This document shows positions 27,308-36,278 of a stretch of DNA of 64,000 bases, piece by piece (position 1 is the first letter of the stretch; each line of letters starts with the position of its first letter). The stretch lies in assembly GCF_013426975.1 (NCBI RefSeq), contig NZ_JACCPY010000024.1, forward strand, positions 1-64,000, written 5' to 3'. The notes below the pieces were generated by a model. That model was not told the DNA's origin, searched no databases, and saw only the letters and a program-made list of their open reading frames with translations. This DNA comes from Sphaerotilus sulfidivorans (GTDB taxonomy: Bacteria > Pseudomonadota > Gammaproteobacteria > Burkholderiales > Burkholderiaceae_C). The translations under genes were made by a program, and so were the position numbers.

Positions 27308-27332
27308 CATCGTGACAGGAGAGTCGCGAGCC

Positions 27333-29546
27333 ATGCGACAAGTCCTCCTTGGTACCGGTGTGTTCGCCCGGCAGATCCTGCAGGCGCTCGAGCGGCGCCA
27401 CCAGGTGGCGCCGGCGCGCGTGCCCGGCCTGCCGGTGACCGAGCCCTTGCCTGCGCCGCTGCCGCCGCGGTGGTGCCTGGAGGCCGAGGAGCCGCTGCCG
27501 CCCTGGCCGGCCGATCAGGCGCCGGAGCGGGTGCATCTGGTGTTCTCGCCGCAGGAGCTGTCGCCGCAGGCGCTGGCCGATCGCCTGCAGCAGCTGCGGA
27601 CGTGCCAGCCCGGGCTGCAGGTCGAGCTGCATCTCGACCGGATCGCCGGTGCTGACCGGCTGCCGCTGGCAGGCGGCCTGGTCTGCTGGGTGCCTGCGGC
27701 CGGTCAGGCCGATGCGCAGGCGATGGCCGCCTGGCTGCTGCAGCGTCTGGCGCTGCAGGCCGACTCTGCCGACCTGGCCGATTCGACGGATGCCGTCGAT
27801 CCTGTGGCGCCGGCCGCCGGCCGGCTGCGCAGCTGGGCGCTGAGCGAGTGCCGCGCCGATCTTTCCGCGGTGCGCGCGCATTTGTCCGAGGTGCTGCTGG
27901 GGCAGCTGCTGCGGCTGCTGCGCCAGGGTCTGCCGGGCGATGCAGCGCCGGCCGCCGTGGTGCTGGCCGATCTGCCGGTGCTGCCGGATGAGCGCGGCCT
28001 GACGCTGGGCGCAGCCCAGTCCGGCGCGATGTGGCAGCGGCTGGCGCTCCACTACCAGGGGCTGGTGCAGCAGTGCGAGCCGGCCCGGCAGGCGGCGGAG
28101 CTGCGCCGGCTGTTCGCGCTGGGCGTGCACGAGGGCTTCGACGGCCGCGGCGTCGAGGCCGCGATGCGGGCCGACGAGGCGCTGCTGCAGCAGCGTGCCG
28201 AGGGCTGGTGCGATGAGGTCGAGGCCCGGCTCTGGCAGGACTGGCGCAGCGGGCGCCTCTCGCTCGAGGGCGTGCGGGCGCAGGCGCAGCAGGTGCGGCA
28301 GCACCTGCTGCAGGCGGGCGAGGCGGCGACCCGGCAGCTGCGCCAGGACGAGGCTCTGGCCGACCGGCTGCAGGCCGCGCTGGACGAGCCGCCAGCGCCG
28401 GCTGGCGGCCTGTCGCGCTGGTTCGGGGGCGCACGTGTGCCGGATCTGTCGGCCTGGAGCCATGCGCTGCAGGCCTGGGCGCAGGCCCGCACCACCGCCG
28501 CCCGCTCGCGGCGCGAACTCCGTCAGGTCGAGCGGCTGCAGACGGCATGGCAGCGCGGTCAGGAGGCGGTCGAGGCGGTCGATCTGGCGCTGGCCAGCCT
28601 CGCGGCCGAGGCCCGAGCGGTGGCGCAGGCCCTGCTGATCGACCCTGCCACCGGGCCGCAGCGCCTGGACCGGCCCGAGCTGGTGCAGGCGCTGGCGCGC
28701 ACCTGGGTCGGCAGCAGCGGACCGGAGCAGCGTCAGATGCTGGGCCGGCTGCGTGCCGATCTTTTCCTGCGCCTGGGCGAGACGGCCCGCTTCGAGACGC
28801 TGGCGCACCAGATCGGCGAGGACGGCGGCTGCGAGGCCCTGCGCCAGGCCTGCGACCGCGCGGTGGCCGCACCGGTGGTGGCGTCGGTCGCGCAGTCGGG
28901 TGTGCAGTGGCTGCAGCGGCGCTGGGCGGATGACGCCCTGCGCGGCCAGGATCTGGCGCGGCTGCAGCCCCGGCTGGCGGCGCCGGTGGCGGTGCAGCAG
29001 CGTGCGCTGGCCGCACCGCTGCGCGACCGGATCGATCCGGCGGCGGCGCTGTTGCCGGCGCTCGGGCCGCGTGCGGCCGCGCTGGTCTGGCTGGCGCTGT
29101 CGGTGCCGCTGGCCGAGCTGCCCGAGCCGGTGCCGGCGCTGCCGCCGGACCTGTCGCCCGAGATGCCGCCTGAATCGCCGCCCGAGCCGCAGCCCAACCC
29201 CGTGCCGCCCTGGGCCGCGCGGCTGCTGCTGGCCGAGGCGCTGGATCTGCTGCGCGACGGGGGCGCGCAGGGCTGGCTGCGTGCCGAGCTTGACGACTTC
29301 GGCCTGGAGCTGGCGCTGCATCCGCTGGGCGCCGACTGGCCGGCGGTGCTGGCGCGTCTGCAAGACGACGCCGACGAGCGCCGGCGGCTGCTGGACGACG
29401 CGCTGCAGCCGCTGCTGGGGGCCGTGCCGGCCTCGGCGCGGCTGCGCGAGGTGATCGCACGCCGTGTCGCCGTGCTCGGTCCGGCGTGGTCCGCCCCGGG
29501 GGCGGCCGCTCTCGAACTTCTCCGACAGGATGGGATGAATCCATGA
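27333..29546 (+). CDS. hypothetical 737-aa protein of uncharacterised two-gene operon
   Basis: A large, Leu/Ala/Gln/Arg-rich, probably cytoplasmic protein. It starts VLLGTGVFARQILQALERRH, possibly a nucleotide-binding-like beta-G-x-G turn, but no complete known fold is evident. Long amphipathic helices cover about residues 230-450, then a Pro-rich linker PPDLSPEMPPESPPEPQP at about 608-625, then a small C-terminal domain. ATG 27333 has CAGGAG 11 bases upstream. It ends in an ATGA overlap with the zinc-ribbon/OmpA gene, so the two are co-translated and probably interact. I do not recognise the family. Confidence 0.6.
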   Translation: MRQVLLGTGVFARQILQALERRHQVAPARVPGLPVTEPLPAPLPPRWCLEAEEPLPPWPADQAPERVHLVFSPQELSPQALADRLQQLRTCQPGLQVELHLDRIAGADRLPLAGGLVCWVPAAGQADAQAMAAWLLQRLALQADSADLADSTDAVDPVAPAAGRLRSWALSECRADLSAVRAHLSEVLLGQLLRLLRQGLPGDAAPAAVVLADLPVLPDERGLTLGAAQSGAMWQRLALHYQGLVQQCEPARQAAELRRLFALGVHEGFDGRGVEAAMRADEALLQQRAEGWCDEVEARLWQDWRSGRLSLEGVRAQAQQVRQHLLQAGEAATRQLRQDEALADRLQAALDEPPAPAGGLSRWFGGARVPDLSAWSHALQAWAQARTTAARSRRELRQVERLQTAWQRGQEAVEAVDLALASLAAEARAVAQALLIDPATGPQRLDRPELVQALARTWVGSSGPEQRQMLGRLRADLFLRLGETARFETLAHQIGEDGGCEALRQACDRAVAAPVVASVAQSGVQWLQRRWADDALRGQDLARLQPRLAAPVAVQQRALAAPLRDRIDPAAALLPALGPRAAALVWLALSVPLAELPEPVPALPPDLSPEMPPESPPEPQPNPVPPWAARLLLAEALDLLRDGGAQGWLRAELDDFGLELALHPLGADWPAVLARLQDDADERRRLLDDALQPLLGAVPASARLREVIARRVAVLGPAWSAPGAAALELLRQDGMNP

Positions 29547-31192
29547 TTTCGACGACGCCCCTGACGACGCCCCCGGCGATGCCGCCGGACCGAGGTGTCT
29601 GCACCAATCTGCCCGAGGCCTGCGGACTGGCCGCCCGCCGCCAGCCGCAGCCGCTGACCGACGGCGCGGGCCGCTGCAGCGAATGCGGCTCCGCGCTGAT
29701 GCTGCCGGCTGCACCTGCGGCGGCGGCGTCGCCCGCGGCGGCACGGCGCTGGCTGCTGCCGGTGCTGGCCCTGTTGCTGGTGCTGGCCGCGCTGGTCGGC
29801 TGGCTGCTGCAGCGCGGCGCGAGCAGCCGTGCGGCGCCGGCCGAGCCCTCGCCGCCCTTGGCCGCGGCCGGGGCGTCGGCACCGCTGCTGCGCCTGCACG
29901 GCTCCAACACGGTCGGCGCCGCGCTGGCACCGGCGCTGGTCAAGGCCTTCCTGGCCCGCGAGGGCTACACCGAGCAGTCCGCCACCCCGACCGCGCCGGA
30001 GGAGCTGCGCATCGAGGCACGCCGTCCGTCCGATGGCGCGCGGCTGGCGGTCGCGCTGGCCTCGCATGGCACCTCGACCGCCTTTGCCTCGCTGGCGGCG
30101 GGACAGGCCGAGCTGGGCATGGCCTCGCGGCCGATCCAGGCGCAGGAGCGCGAGGCCACGAAGGCGCTCGGCGATCTGTCGGCCGAGGGCAGCGAGTACA
30201 TCGTCGCGCTCGATGGCGTGGCGGTGATCGTGCACCCGAGCAATCCGCTCAAGCAGCTCACGCTGGCGCAGCTGCGTGACCTGTTCACCGGCCGCACCGG
30301 CGACTGGTCGGCGCTGGGCGCGCCGGCCGGTGCGGTGCGCCTGCATGCCCGCGACGAGAAGTCCGGCACCTGGGACACCTTCCGCGCGCTGGTGCTGGAC
30401 AAGCAGGCGCTGGCCGCCGGCACCACCCGGCATGAGGACAGCCGCGCGCTGGCCGCGGCGGTGGCGGCCGATCCGATGGCGATCGGCTTTGTCGGCCTGC
30501 CCTATGCCGAGGCGGCCAAGACGCTGGCGCTGGCCGACGGCCAGGGGGCGGCGCTGCGCCCGAGCCGCTTCACCGTGGCCACCGAGGACTATGCGCTGGC
30601 GCGTCGGCTGTATTTCTATGTCGCCCGCGATGCGCAGCCGCTGGCGCGCCGGCTGGCCGACTTCGCGGTGTCGGACGAGGGCCAGAAGGTGGCGCAGACG
30701 GTCGGCTTCATCGGCCAGGCGCCCGAGGCCGACCCCGGCACCGCGGTGGTGCCCACCGATGTGCCGGCCGAATACCGCCGCCTGACCACCGGCGCGCAGC
30801 GGCTGGCGGTCAACCTGCGCTTCCGGCCCGGCTCCGATCAGCTCGACAACAAGGCGCTGCGCGATGTCGGGCGCATCACCCGGCTGCTCGAGCGCGATGG
30901 CGCCGGCTCGCGCCAGCTGATGCTGCTGGGCTTCTCCGACGACCGCGGCGACCGCTGCGCCAACATCGGCCTGTCGCAGCAGCGGGCCCGCGCGGTGGCG
31001 GCGGATCTGTCGACCTACGGCGTGCGCCCGGCGGTGGTGCAGGGCTATGGCCCGGCCGCGGCGGTGGCCTCGAACGACACCGAGGCCGGGCGCGAGCGCA
31101 ATCGCCGCGTCGAGGTCTGGCTGCTGGACAAGCCGCCGGCCACGCCGGTGCAGCCCTTCGCCTGCGGCCAGGCCGCGCTCAGTACACGCTGA
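29543..31192 (+). CDS. zinc ribbon - TM - PstS-like periplasmic-binding - OmpA fusion protein
   Basis: A 549-aa four-part protein. Residues 20-48 hold four cysteines (C20, C27, C45, C48) like a cytoplasmic zinc ribbon. A TM helix follows (WLLPVLALLLVLAALVGWLL, about 69-88). A phosphate-binding-protein-like domain covers about 112-400 (LRLHGSNTVG, ELGMASRPI, DEKSGTWDTF, AIGFVGLPYA). An OmpA C-terminal peptidoglycan-binding domain ends the protein (about 430-535; LMLLGFSDDRGD, LSQQRARAVAADL, RERNRRVEVWL). It probably spans from the cytoplasm to the cell wall and senses a periplasmic ligand. It is coupled to the 737-aa gene. Function unknown. Confidence 0.82.
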   Translation: MISTTPLTTPPAMPPDRGVCTNLPEACGLAARRQPQPLTDGAGRCSECGSALMLPAAPAAAASPAAARRWLLPVLALLLVLAALVGWLLQRGASSRAAPAEPSPPLAAAGASAPLLRLHGSNTVGAALAPALVKAFLAREGYTEQSATPTAPEELRIEARRPSDGARLAVALASHGTSTAFASLAAGQAELGMASRPIQAQEREATKALGDLSAEGSEYIVALDGVAVIVHPSNPLKQLTLAQLRDLFTGRTGDWSALGAPAGAVRLHARDEKSGTWDTFRALVLDKQALAAGTTRHEDSRALAAAVAADPMAIGFVGLPYAEAAKTLALADGQGAALRPSRFTVATEDYALARRLYFYVARDAQPLARRLADFAVSDEGQKVAQTVGFIGQAPEADPGTAVVPTDVPAEYRRLTTGAQRLAVNLRFRPGSDQLDNKALRDVGRITRLLERDGAGSRQLMLLGFSDDRGDRCANIGLSQQRARAVAADLSTYGVRPAVVQGYGPAAAVASNDTEAGRERNRRVEVWLLDKPPATPVQPFACGQAALSTR

Positions 31193-31622
31193 TGCCGCTC
31201 CAGCCGCTCAGTCCGGACTGGCCCGCATCGTCCCAGGCGCGGGCGCGCAGGCTCAGCACGCTGCCGCCGGTGCCGTAGGGCAGCGAGATGTCGAGCACCC
31301 AGGGCGGACGGCGCACGCTGCCGAGGTGCTGCACCGCCCCACCCGGGTAGACCATCTCGAAGTCGACCTGGGTGACCGCGTAGTCGTCCCAGGGCGAGGC
31401 GGTCAGCCGCACGGTGGTGCCGCCGGCGCCGCTGGCGGTGCTCATGCTCATCGAGACGGTGGGCGGTGCGTCGTGGCTGCCTGCATCGATGCCGATGCCC
31501 ACCCCGACCGACACGCCGCCGCCGCAGCCCGACAGGCCGAGCGTGCCGGCCGAGAGCGCGGCCAGCAGCACGAGACGCGCGGCGCGCAGGAGGGACGGAC
31601 GGGCGAGGCGGGCGGTGTTCAT
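31179..31622 (-). CDS. small lipoprotein with Ig-like domain
   Basis: A 147-aa lipoprotein: signal peptide with the lipobox LGLSGC (Cys about 33), a Gly/Val spacer, then a single beta-sandwich-like domain (PPTVSMSMSTASGAGGTTVRL, then DDYAVTQVDFE and WVLDISLPYGTGG) resembling bacterial Ig-like modules. It is likely outer-membrane anchored. It is convergent with the PstS/OmpA gene, overlapping by 14 bp. The start is ATG 31622; a GTG at 31631 is possible. Function unknown. Confidence 0.72.
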   Translation of the reverse strand: MNTARLARPSLLRAARLVLLAALSAGTLGLSGCGGGVSVGVGIGIDAGSHDAPPTVSMSMSTASGAGGTTVRLTASPWDDYAVTQVDFEMVYPGGAVQHLGSVRRPPWVLDISLPYGTGGSVLSLRARAWDDAGQSGLSGWSGISVY

Positions 31623-31712
31623 GGCGCGCACAACGGCATGAAGACCTGCGGCGTTGACCGCAGGCGGCCGGCCCTTCCCCCGGCCTTCATCTGCGCTTCA
31701 TCTTCAGGGCGC

Positions 31713-33470
31713 TCAGTCCGGGTAACGCACCATCACATGCGCGCCCGGCGCGGGCATCAGCGCCGCCTCGGGCGCGATCTCGCGCGCCGGCACCTGGCGG
31801 CCGCTGCCGTGCGCCAGCAGCCAGTCGTGCCAGGCGGTCCACCACGAGCCCTCATGGCGCGGTGCGGCGCGCTGCCAGTCGTCCGGGCTCATCCACGGAT
31901 CCTCGGCGCCGCAGGCCAGCAGCGCGTAGTGGCGCTTGGGGTGGCCGGGCTCGCTGACGATGCCGGCGTTGTGGCCGCCGCTGGTCAGCACGAAGGTGAG
32001 CGCGGTCTCGGTCAGGCGCAGCACCTTGTAGACCGAGCGCCACGGCGAGACATGGTCCTTCTCGGTGCCCACGACGAACAGCGGCTGGCGGATGTCCGAC
32101 AGCGACACCGGCCGGCCCTCGACCGGATAGCGGTCCTCGGCCAGGTCGTTGTGCAGGTAGCAGCGCCTGAGGTACTCGCCGTGCATGCGCGCGGGCATGC
32201 GGGTGACGTCGGCGTTCCAGGCCATCAGGTCGCTGGGCTGGCTGCGCTGGCCGAGCAGGTATTCCTGCATCCGCGTCGACCAGACCAGATCGCGCGAGTG
32301 CAGGAACTGGAAGGAGCCGGCCATCTGCCGCCCGCTCAGGAAGCCGCGCTCGGCCATCACCGCCTCGAGCAGCTGCACCTGCGCCTCGTCGATCAGCACG
32401 CCCAGCTCGCCGGGCTCGCTGAAGTCGGTCTCGGCCGCCAGCAGCGACACCGAGGCCAGCGGCGCCAGGCGCCCGGCGCCCTCGACCTGGCCCGGGCGCG
32501 CCAGCGCGGCCGCGGCGATCGACAGCAGCGTGCCGCCCAGGCAGTAGCCGCAGGCATGCACCGATTCGTCCGGGACAAGCTCGGCGATGCGCGCCAGACT
32601 GTCGAAGACGCCCAGGCGCAGGTAGTCGTCCATGCCGAGGTCGGCGTCGCCGGCGTCGGGGTTCTTCCAGCTCAGGATGAAGACGGTGTGGCCCTGCCCG
32701 GTCAGCCAGCGCACCATCGAGTTGTGCGGGCTGAGGTCGAGGATGTAGTACTTCATGATCCACGACGGCACGATCAGCACCGGCTCGGCCTGCACGGTGG
32801 CGGTCGCAGGCGCGTACTGGATCAGCTCGACCAGGCGGTTGCGCATCACCACCGCGCCGGGCGTGGTCGCCACCTCGATGCCGGGGCGGAACTCGCGCTC
32901 GGGTGGCTGCAGCGGTGCCAGGCCGTGGTCGCGGCGCCAGTCGTCGAGCGCGTGCTGCGCGCCCTGGATCAGGTTGGCGCCGGCAGTCTCCCGGGTGCGG
33001 CGCAGCACCTCGGGGTTGAAGGGCAGGTTGCTCGGGCTGAGCAGGTCCAGCCACTGGTGCGCGAAGGTGCGCACCACCTCGGCGTGGTGGCGGGTCAGGC
33101 CCTCCAGGCGCATCGCCTCGTCCCACCAGCGCTCGCTGCGCTTGTAGGCATGGGCCAGGCCGCTCCAGGGCCAGGCGTGCCAGTCCTCGCTGGCGAAGCG
33201 CGGGTCGCGCCGCACCGTCTCGTCGTCGCTGCACAGGCCGCTGGCGCAGTGGCCGGCCCATTCCACCGCGCCGGCCTGGGCCAGCGCGGCCAGCCGCAGC
33301 GCCTGGCCGGGCTGGCTGGCCAGATGCTGGGCCCAGTCCTGCCAGGCCAGCGACAGCGAGATCGGCGACAGGCCGGAGGTCAGCGGCGCCGAGCGCGCCA
33401 TCAGCACCCGGTCCAGCGCGGCGGCGGCGGTGTCCGGATCGGGGGAAGGACTCGGGGAAGCGGCGTGCAC
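31713..33470 (-). CDS. phaC: poly(3-hydroxyalkanoate) synthase PhaC
   Basis: A 585-aa class I-type PHA synthase that polymerises (R)-3-hydroxyacyl-CoA into storage granules. It has an alpha/beta-hydrolase fold with the lipase-like box GYCLGG (about residues 307-312; the nucleophilic Cys replaces Ser), the N-terminal PhaC domain (NPEVLRRTRETAGANLIQGA) and the catalytic His in TSGGHNAGI (about 497). The start is GTG 33470 with GGAGA upstream. It is the last gene of the fabI - maoC/pta - ackA - phaC operon, linking carbon storage to acetyl-phosphate metabolism. Confidence 0.93.
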   Translation of the reverse strand: MHAASPSPSPDPDTAAAALDRVLMARSAPLTSGLSPISLSLAWQDWAQHLASQPGQALRLAALAQAGAVEWAGHCASGLCSDDETVRRDPRFASEDWHAWPWSGLAHAYKRSERWWDEAMRLEGLTRHHAEVVRTFAHQWLDLLSPSNLPFNPEVLRRTRETAGANLIQGAQHALDDWRRDHGLAPLQPPEREFRPGIEVATTPGAVVMRNRLVELIQYAPATATVQAEPVLIVPSWIMKYYILDLSPHNSMVRWLTGQGHTVFILSWKNPDAGDADLGMDDYLRLGVFDSLARIAELVPDESVHACGYCLGGTLLSIAAAALARPGQVEGAGRLAPLASVSLLAAETDFSEPGELGVLIDEAQVQLLEAVMAERGFLSGRQMAGSFQFLHSRDLVWSTRMQEYLLGQRSQPSDLMAWNADVTRMPARMHGEYLRRCYLHNDLAEDRYPVEGRPVSLSDIRQPLFVVGTEKDHVSPWRSVYKVLRLTETALTFVLTSGGHNAGIVSEPGHPKRHYALLACGAEDPWMSPDDWQRAAPRHEGSWWTAWHDWLLAHGSGRQVPAREIAPEAALMPAPGAHVMVRYPD

Positions 33471-33488
33471 GGTGGATCTCCGTCGTGA

Positions 33489-34787
33489 TCAGGGGGTGAG
33501 CGATGCGCGGGACATGGGCGAGTCGGGTGCCGGTGGCGCCGGGTCGTGCGCCGCATCCAGCAGCGCCCAGGCCGCCTGCGCGGCGACCCGGCCCTCGTCG
33601 GTCGGCACCACCCAGACCTCGACCGCGCTGTCGGCGGCGTGAATGGCGCGGACCGTGTCGCCGGTGGCGGCGGCATTGGCCTGCGGATCGATCGAGACGC
33701 CCAGGAAATGCAGCGCCTCGGCCATCGCCGCGCGGGTGGCGGCGTCATGCTCGCCGATGCCGCCGGTGCACACCAGCACATCCAGCCCGCCGAGCACCGC
33801 GGCCAGCGCGCCGCTTTCGCGGCGCAGCCGGTGCATGAACAGGTCGATCGCCAGCTGCGCGCGCGTCCGGCCCTGGCCGGCCAGACGGCGCAGCAGCCGC
33901 ATGTCCGCGCCCAGGCCCGACACGCCCAGCAGGCCGCTGTCCTTGTAGAGCAGCTTCTCGACCTGGGCCTCGGTCCAGCCCTGGCGCCACAGGTGCAGCA
34001 CCACGCCGGGGTCGAGCGCGCCGCTGCGGCTGCCCATCATCAGGCCGTCGAGCGCCGAGAAGCCCATGGTCGTGGCGGCGCTGCGCCCGCCGATCGCGCC
34101 GCACAGGCTCGCGCCGCTGCCCAGGTGCGCCATCAAGACCCGGCCGCTGGCACGCGCGCTGAAGGCCGGCAGCACCTGCATCAGATACTGATAGGACAGG
34201 CCGTGAAAGCCGTAGCGGCGTATGCCCTCGTCATGCAGCGCCTGCGGCAGCGCGAAGCGGGTTTCCAGCTCCGGCAGGCTGGCGTGAAAGGCGGTGTCGA
34301 AGCAGCCGACCTGCGGCAGCGCCGGAAAGGCCTCGCGCAGCGCGGCCACGCCGGCAAGGTTGTGCGGCTGGTGCAGCGGCGCCAGCGGCGCCAGCCCGGC
34401 GAGCCGCTGCAGCGCCGCATCATCCAGCACGACCGGCGCGACGAACTCGCCGCCGCCATGCACGATGCGGTGCGCGACCGCGACGAGCTGCGCCTGCGGC
34501 GCCCGCTCGGCCACATGCTGCTGAAGCGCCTGCAGCGCCACCGCGAAGCGTGCATGCTCGTCGGCGGGCGAGGGCAGCTCGATCGGCACCTCGCCGCTCG
34601 GGCACAGCCGCAGCGTGCCGCCGGGCTGCAGCCCGTCGAGCTGGCCGCTGGCGAAGGACGGATGTGCGGCGAACTCCGCCGCCGAGTCGCCGCTGCGCGG
34701 GTAGAGCGCGAACTTCAGGGTCGAGGAGCCGGCGTTGACGACCAGGACGGCCGCCTCCGTCGGGGCCGCAGCGACGGCGGCGCTCAC
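33489..34787 (-). CDS. ackA: acetate kinase
   Basis: A 432-aa acetate kinase: acetyl phosphate + ADP to acetate + ATP. It has VLVVNAGSSTLKFALY near the N-terminus, HRIVHGGGEF, RRYGFHGLSYQYL, AHLGSGASLC, DGLMMGSRSGALDPGV and the final CTGGIGEHDA motif. The start is GTG, overlapping the pta stop (GTGA, 34784-34787), hence translational coupling. Together with the Pta domain it gives substrate-level ATP synthesis when respiration is limited. Confidence 0.94.
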   Translation of the reverse strand: MSAAVAAAPTEAAVLVVNAGSSTLKFALYPRSGDSAAEFAAHPSFASGQLDGLQPGGTLRLCPSGEVPIELPSPADEHARFAVALQALQQHVAERAPQAQLVAVAHRIVHGGGEFVAPVVLDDAALQRLAGLAPLAPLHQPHNLAGVAALREAFPALPQVGCFDTAFHASLPELETRFALPQALHDEGIRRYGFHGLSYQYLMQVLPAFSARASGRVLMAHLGSGASLCGAIGGRSAATTMGFSALDGLMMGSRSGALDPGVVLHLWRQGWTEAQVEKLLYKDSGLLGVSGLGADMRLLRRLAGQGRTRAQLAIDLFMHRLRRESGALAAVLGGLDVLVCTGGIGEHDAATRAAMAEALHFLGVSIDPQANAAATGDTVRAIHAADSAVEVWVVPTDEGRVAAQAAWALLDAAHDPAPPAPDSPMSRASLTP

Positions 34788-36205
34788 GGCCGCCGCTCCC
34801 GCCAGGCCAGCGCCAGCCGCGCGGCCAGCGCCGCCGAGGCCAGCCGCGAGGCCTCGCCGTCGGCGCGGCTGGTCAGCGCGATCGGCACCCGCGCGCCCAG
34901 CACGATGCCGCAGCCGGCCGCGCCCGCCAGATACTCGAGCTGCTTGGCCAGCATGTTGCCGGACTCCAGGTCGGGCACCAGCAGGATGTCGGCATCGCCG
35001 GCCACCTCCGAGCGGATGCCCTTGATGCGCGCCGCCTCGGCCGAGATCGCGTTGTCGAAGGCCAGCGGGCCGTCGAGCAGGCCGCCGGCGATCTGGCCGC
35101 GGTCGGCCATCTTGCACAGCGCCGCGGCGTCCAGCGTCGAGACCATCTTCGGGTTGACTGTCTCGACCGCCGACAGGATCGCGACCTTCGGCCGCTCCAC
35201 GCCCAGCACCCGCGCCAGGTCGATCGCGCTGGCGACGATGTCGGCCTTGTCCTCCAGCGTCGGCGCGATGTTGATCGCCGCGTCGGTGATCAGGATCGGC
35301 TTCGGATAGGTCGGAATGTCGAAGCGGAAGACATGCGAGATGCGCCGCTTGGTGCGCAGCGCCGGCGTGGCGATCACCGCATGCATCAGCTCGTCGGTGT
35401 GCAGGCTGCCCTTCATCAGCACCTCGACCTGGCCGGAGGCGGCCAGCTCGGCGGCGCGCGCGGCCGCGGCGTGGCTGTGCTCGACCGCCTCGATGCGCGC
35501 ATCGCCCAGGTCCAGCCCGGCCTGCTCGGCCACCGCGCGGATCCTGGCCTCCGGGCCGATCAGCCACGGCACGATCAGGCCGCGCCGGGCGGCGGCCAGC
35601 GCGCCGGCCAGCGAGGTGGCGTCGCAGGGATGGACCACGCCGCACTGCACCGGCGGCTGCCCGGCCAGGTCGGCCGCCCAGCCGTCGATCCAGCGCGCCA
35701 GCCGGGCGTCCGGATCGAACAGGTGCATCTGCGGCAGCGCCGCGCGTGCCCGGCTGACCTTCTGCATCGGCGCGCGCACCAGCGCCTCGCCGCTGACGAC
35801 GGTGGCGCCGGTCTGGTTGGTCACCTGGCAGTCCAGCGTCAGGCGGTGGCGCTCGGTGTCGCGCGCGGTGACGATGACCTCGGCGGTCAGCGTGTCGCCG
35901 GCGCGCACCGGCAGGTGAAAGCGCAGCGTCTGGCCCTCGTAGATCGTGCCGGGGCCGGGAAACTCGGTGCCCAGCAGCGAGGAGATCATCGCGCCGGCCC
36001 ACATGCCATGCGCGATCGTGCCGTGGAAGCGGGTCGCGTTGGCGTATTCCGGGTCGACATGGGCCGGGTTCACATCGCCCGAGACCAGCGCGAAGGCGAC
36101 GATGTCGTCCTGCGTCAGCGTGCGGCTGACCCGGGCGCGTGCGCCCAGCGGCAGCTCGTCGAAGGTGAGGTTGGTGATCGGTTCGGAGGACGGGATCGGG
36201 TTCAT
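34784..36205 (-). CDS. bifunctional MaoC-like hydratase / phosphate acetyltransferase
   Basis: A 473-aa two-domain enzyme. The N-terminal part (about 1-150) is a MaoC hot-dog domain with the (R)-hydratase signature region DIVAFALVSGDVNPAHVDPE and FHGTIAHGMW. The C-terminal part (about 170-473) is a phosphate acetyl/butyryltransferase (GQVEVLMKGSLHTDELMHAV, ITDAAINIAPTLEDKADI). The hydratase may supply (R)-3-hydroxyacyl-CoA to PhaC, and the Pta domain makes acetyl phosphate for AckA. This fusion is common in Burkholderiales. An octamer repeat sits directly before its start. Confidence 0.9.
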   Translation of the reverse strand: MNPIPSSEPITNLTFDELPLGARARVSRTLTQDDIVAFALVSGDVNPAHVDPEYANATRFHGTIAHGMWAGAMISSLLGTEFPGPGTIYEGQTLRFHLPVRAGDTLTAEVIVTARDTERHRLTLDCQVTNQTGATVVSGEALVRAPMQKVSRARAALPQMHLFDPDARLARWIDGWAADLAGQPPVQCGVVHPCDATSLAGALAAARRGLIVPWLIGPEARIRAVAEQAGLDLGDARIEAVEHSHAAAARAAELAASGQVEVLMKGSLHTDELMHAVIATPALRTKRRISHVFRFDIPTYPKPILITDAAINIAPTLEDKADIVASAIDLARVLGVERPKVAILSAVETVNPKMVSTLDAAALCKMADRGQIAGGLLDGPLAFDNAISAEAARIKGIRSEVAGDADILLVPDLESGNMLAKQLEYLAGAAGCGIVLGARVPIALTSRADGEASRLASAALAARLALAWRERRP

Positions 36206-36212
36206 GGCGGTC

Positions 36213-36244
36213 TCAGGGCATCAGGGCATCAGGGCGTCAGGGCA
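36213..36244. repeat. four tandem copies of an 8-bp unit
   Basis: TCAGGGCA is repeated four times (third copy TCAGGGCG) from 36213 to 36244. It begins seven bases upstream of the maoC/pta ATG, in the 73-bp gap after fabI. The unit is not a multiple of three, lies outside the coding sequence and occupies the place where a ribosome site would be expected. Confidence 0.75.
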
Positions 36245-36278
36245 TCGAGGCGGCGGGGCGTCGGCCAGGGAGGCGGGC

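Larger units (their letters stand above)
26867..27332. other. 466-bp intergenic region, AT-richer than its surroundings
   Basis: Holds the upstream regions of the divergent ATP-grasp and 737-aa genes. Visible items are the hairpin 26876-26891, the palindrome TTACGTAA (26964-26971), three tandem TTGATTG-like heptamers around 27014-27032, a small ORF (27171-27299) and a palindrome (27292-27307). No RNA gene is recognised. Its base composition contrasts with the very GC-rich flanks. Confidence 0.4.

Noticed and set aside
29683-30279. Alternative frames within the zinc-ribbon/OmpA gene
   Set aside because: The chosen frame has a continuous domain series (zinc ribbon, TM, binding-protein-like, OmpA); alternatives are Arg/Ala-rich shadows.
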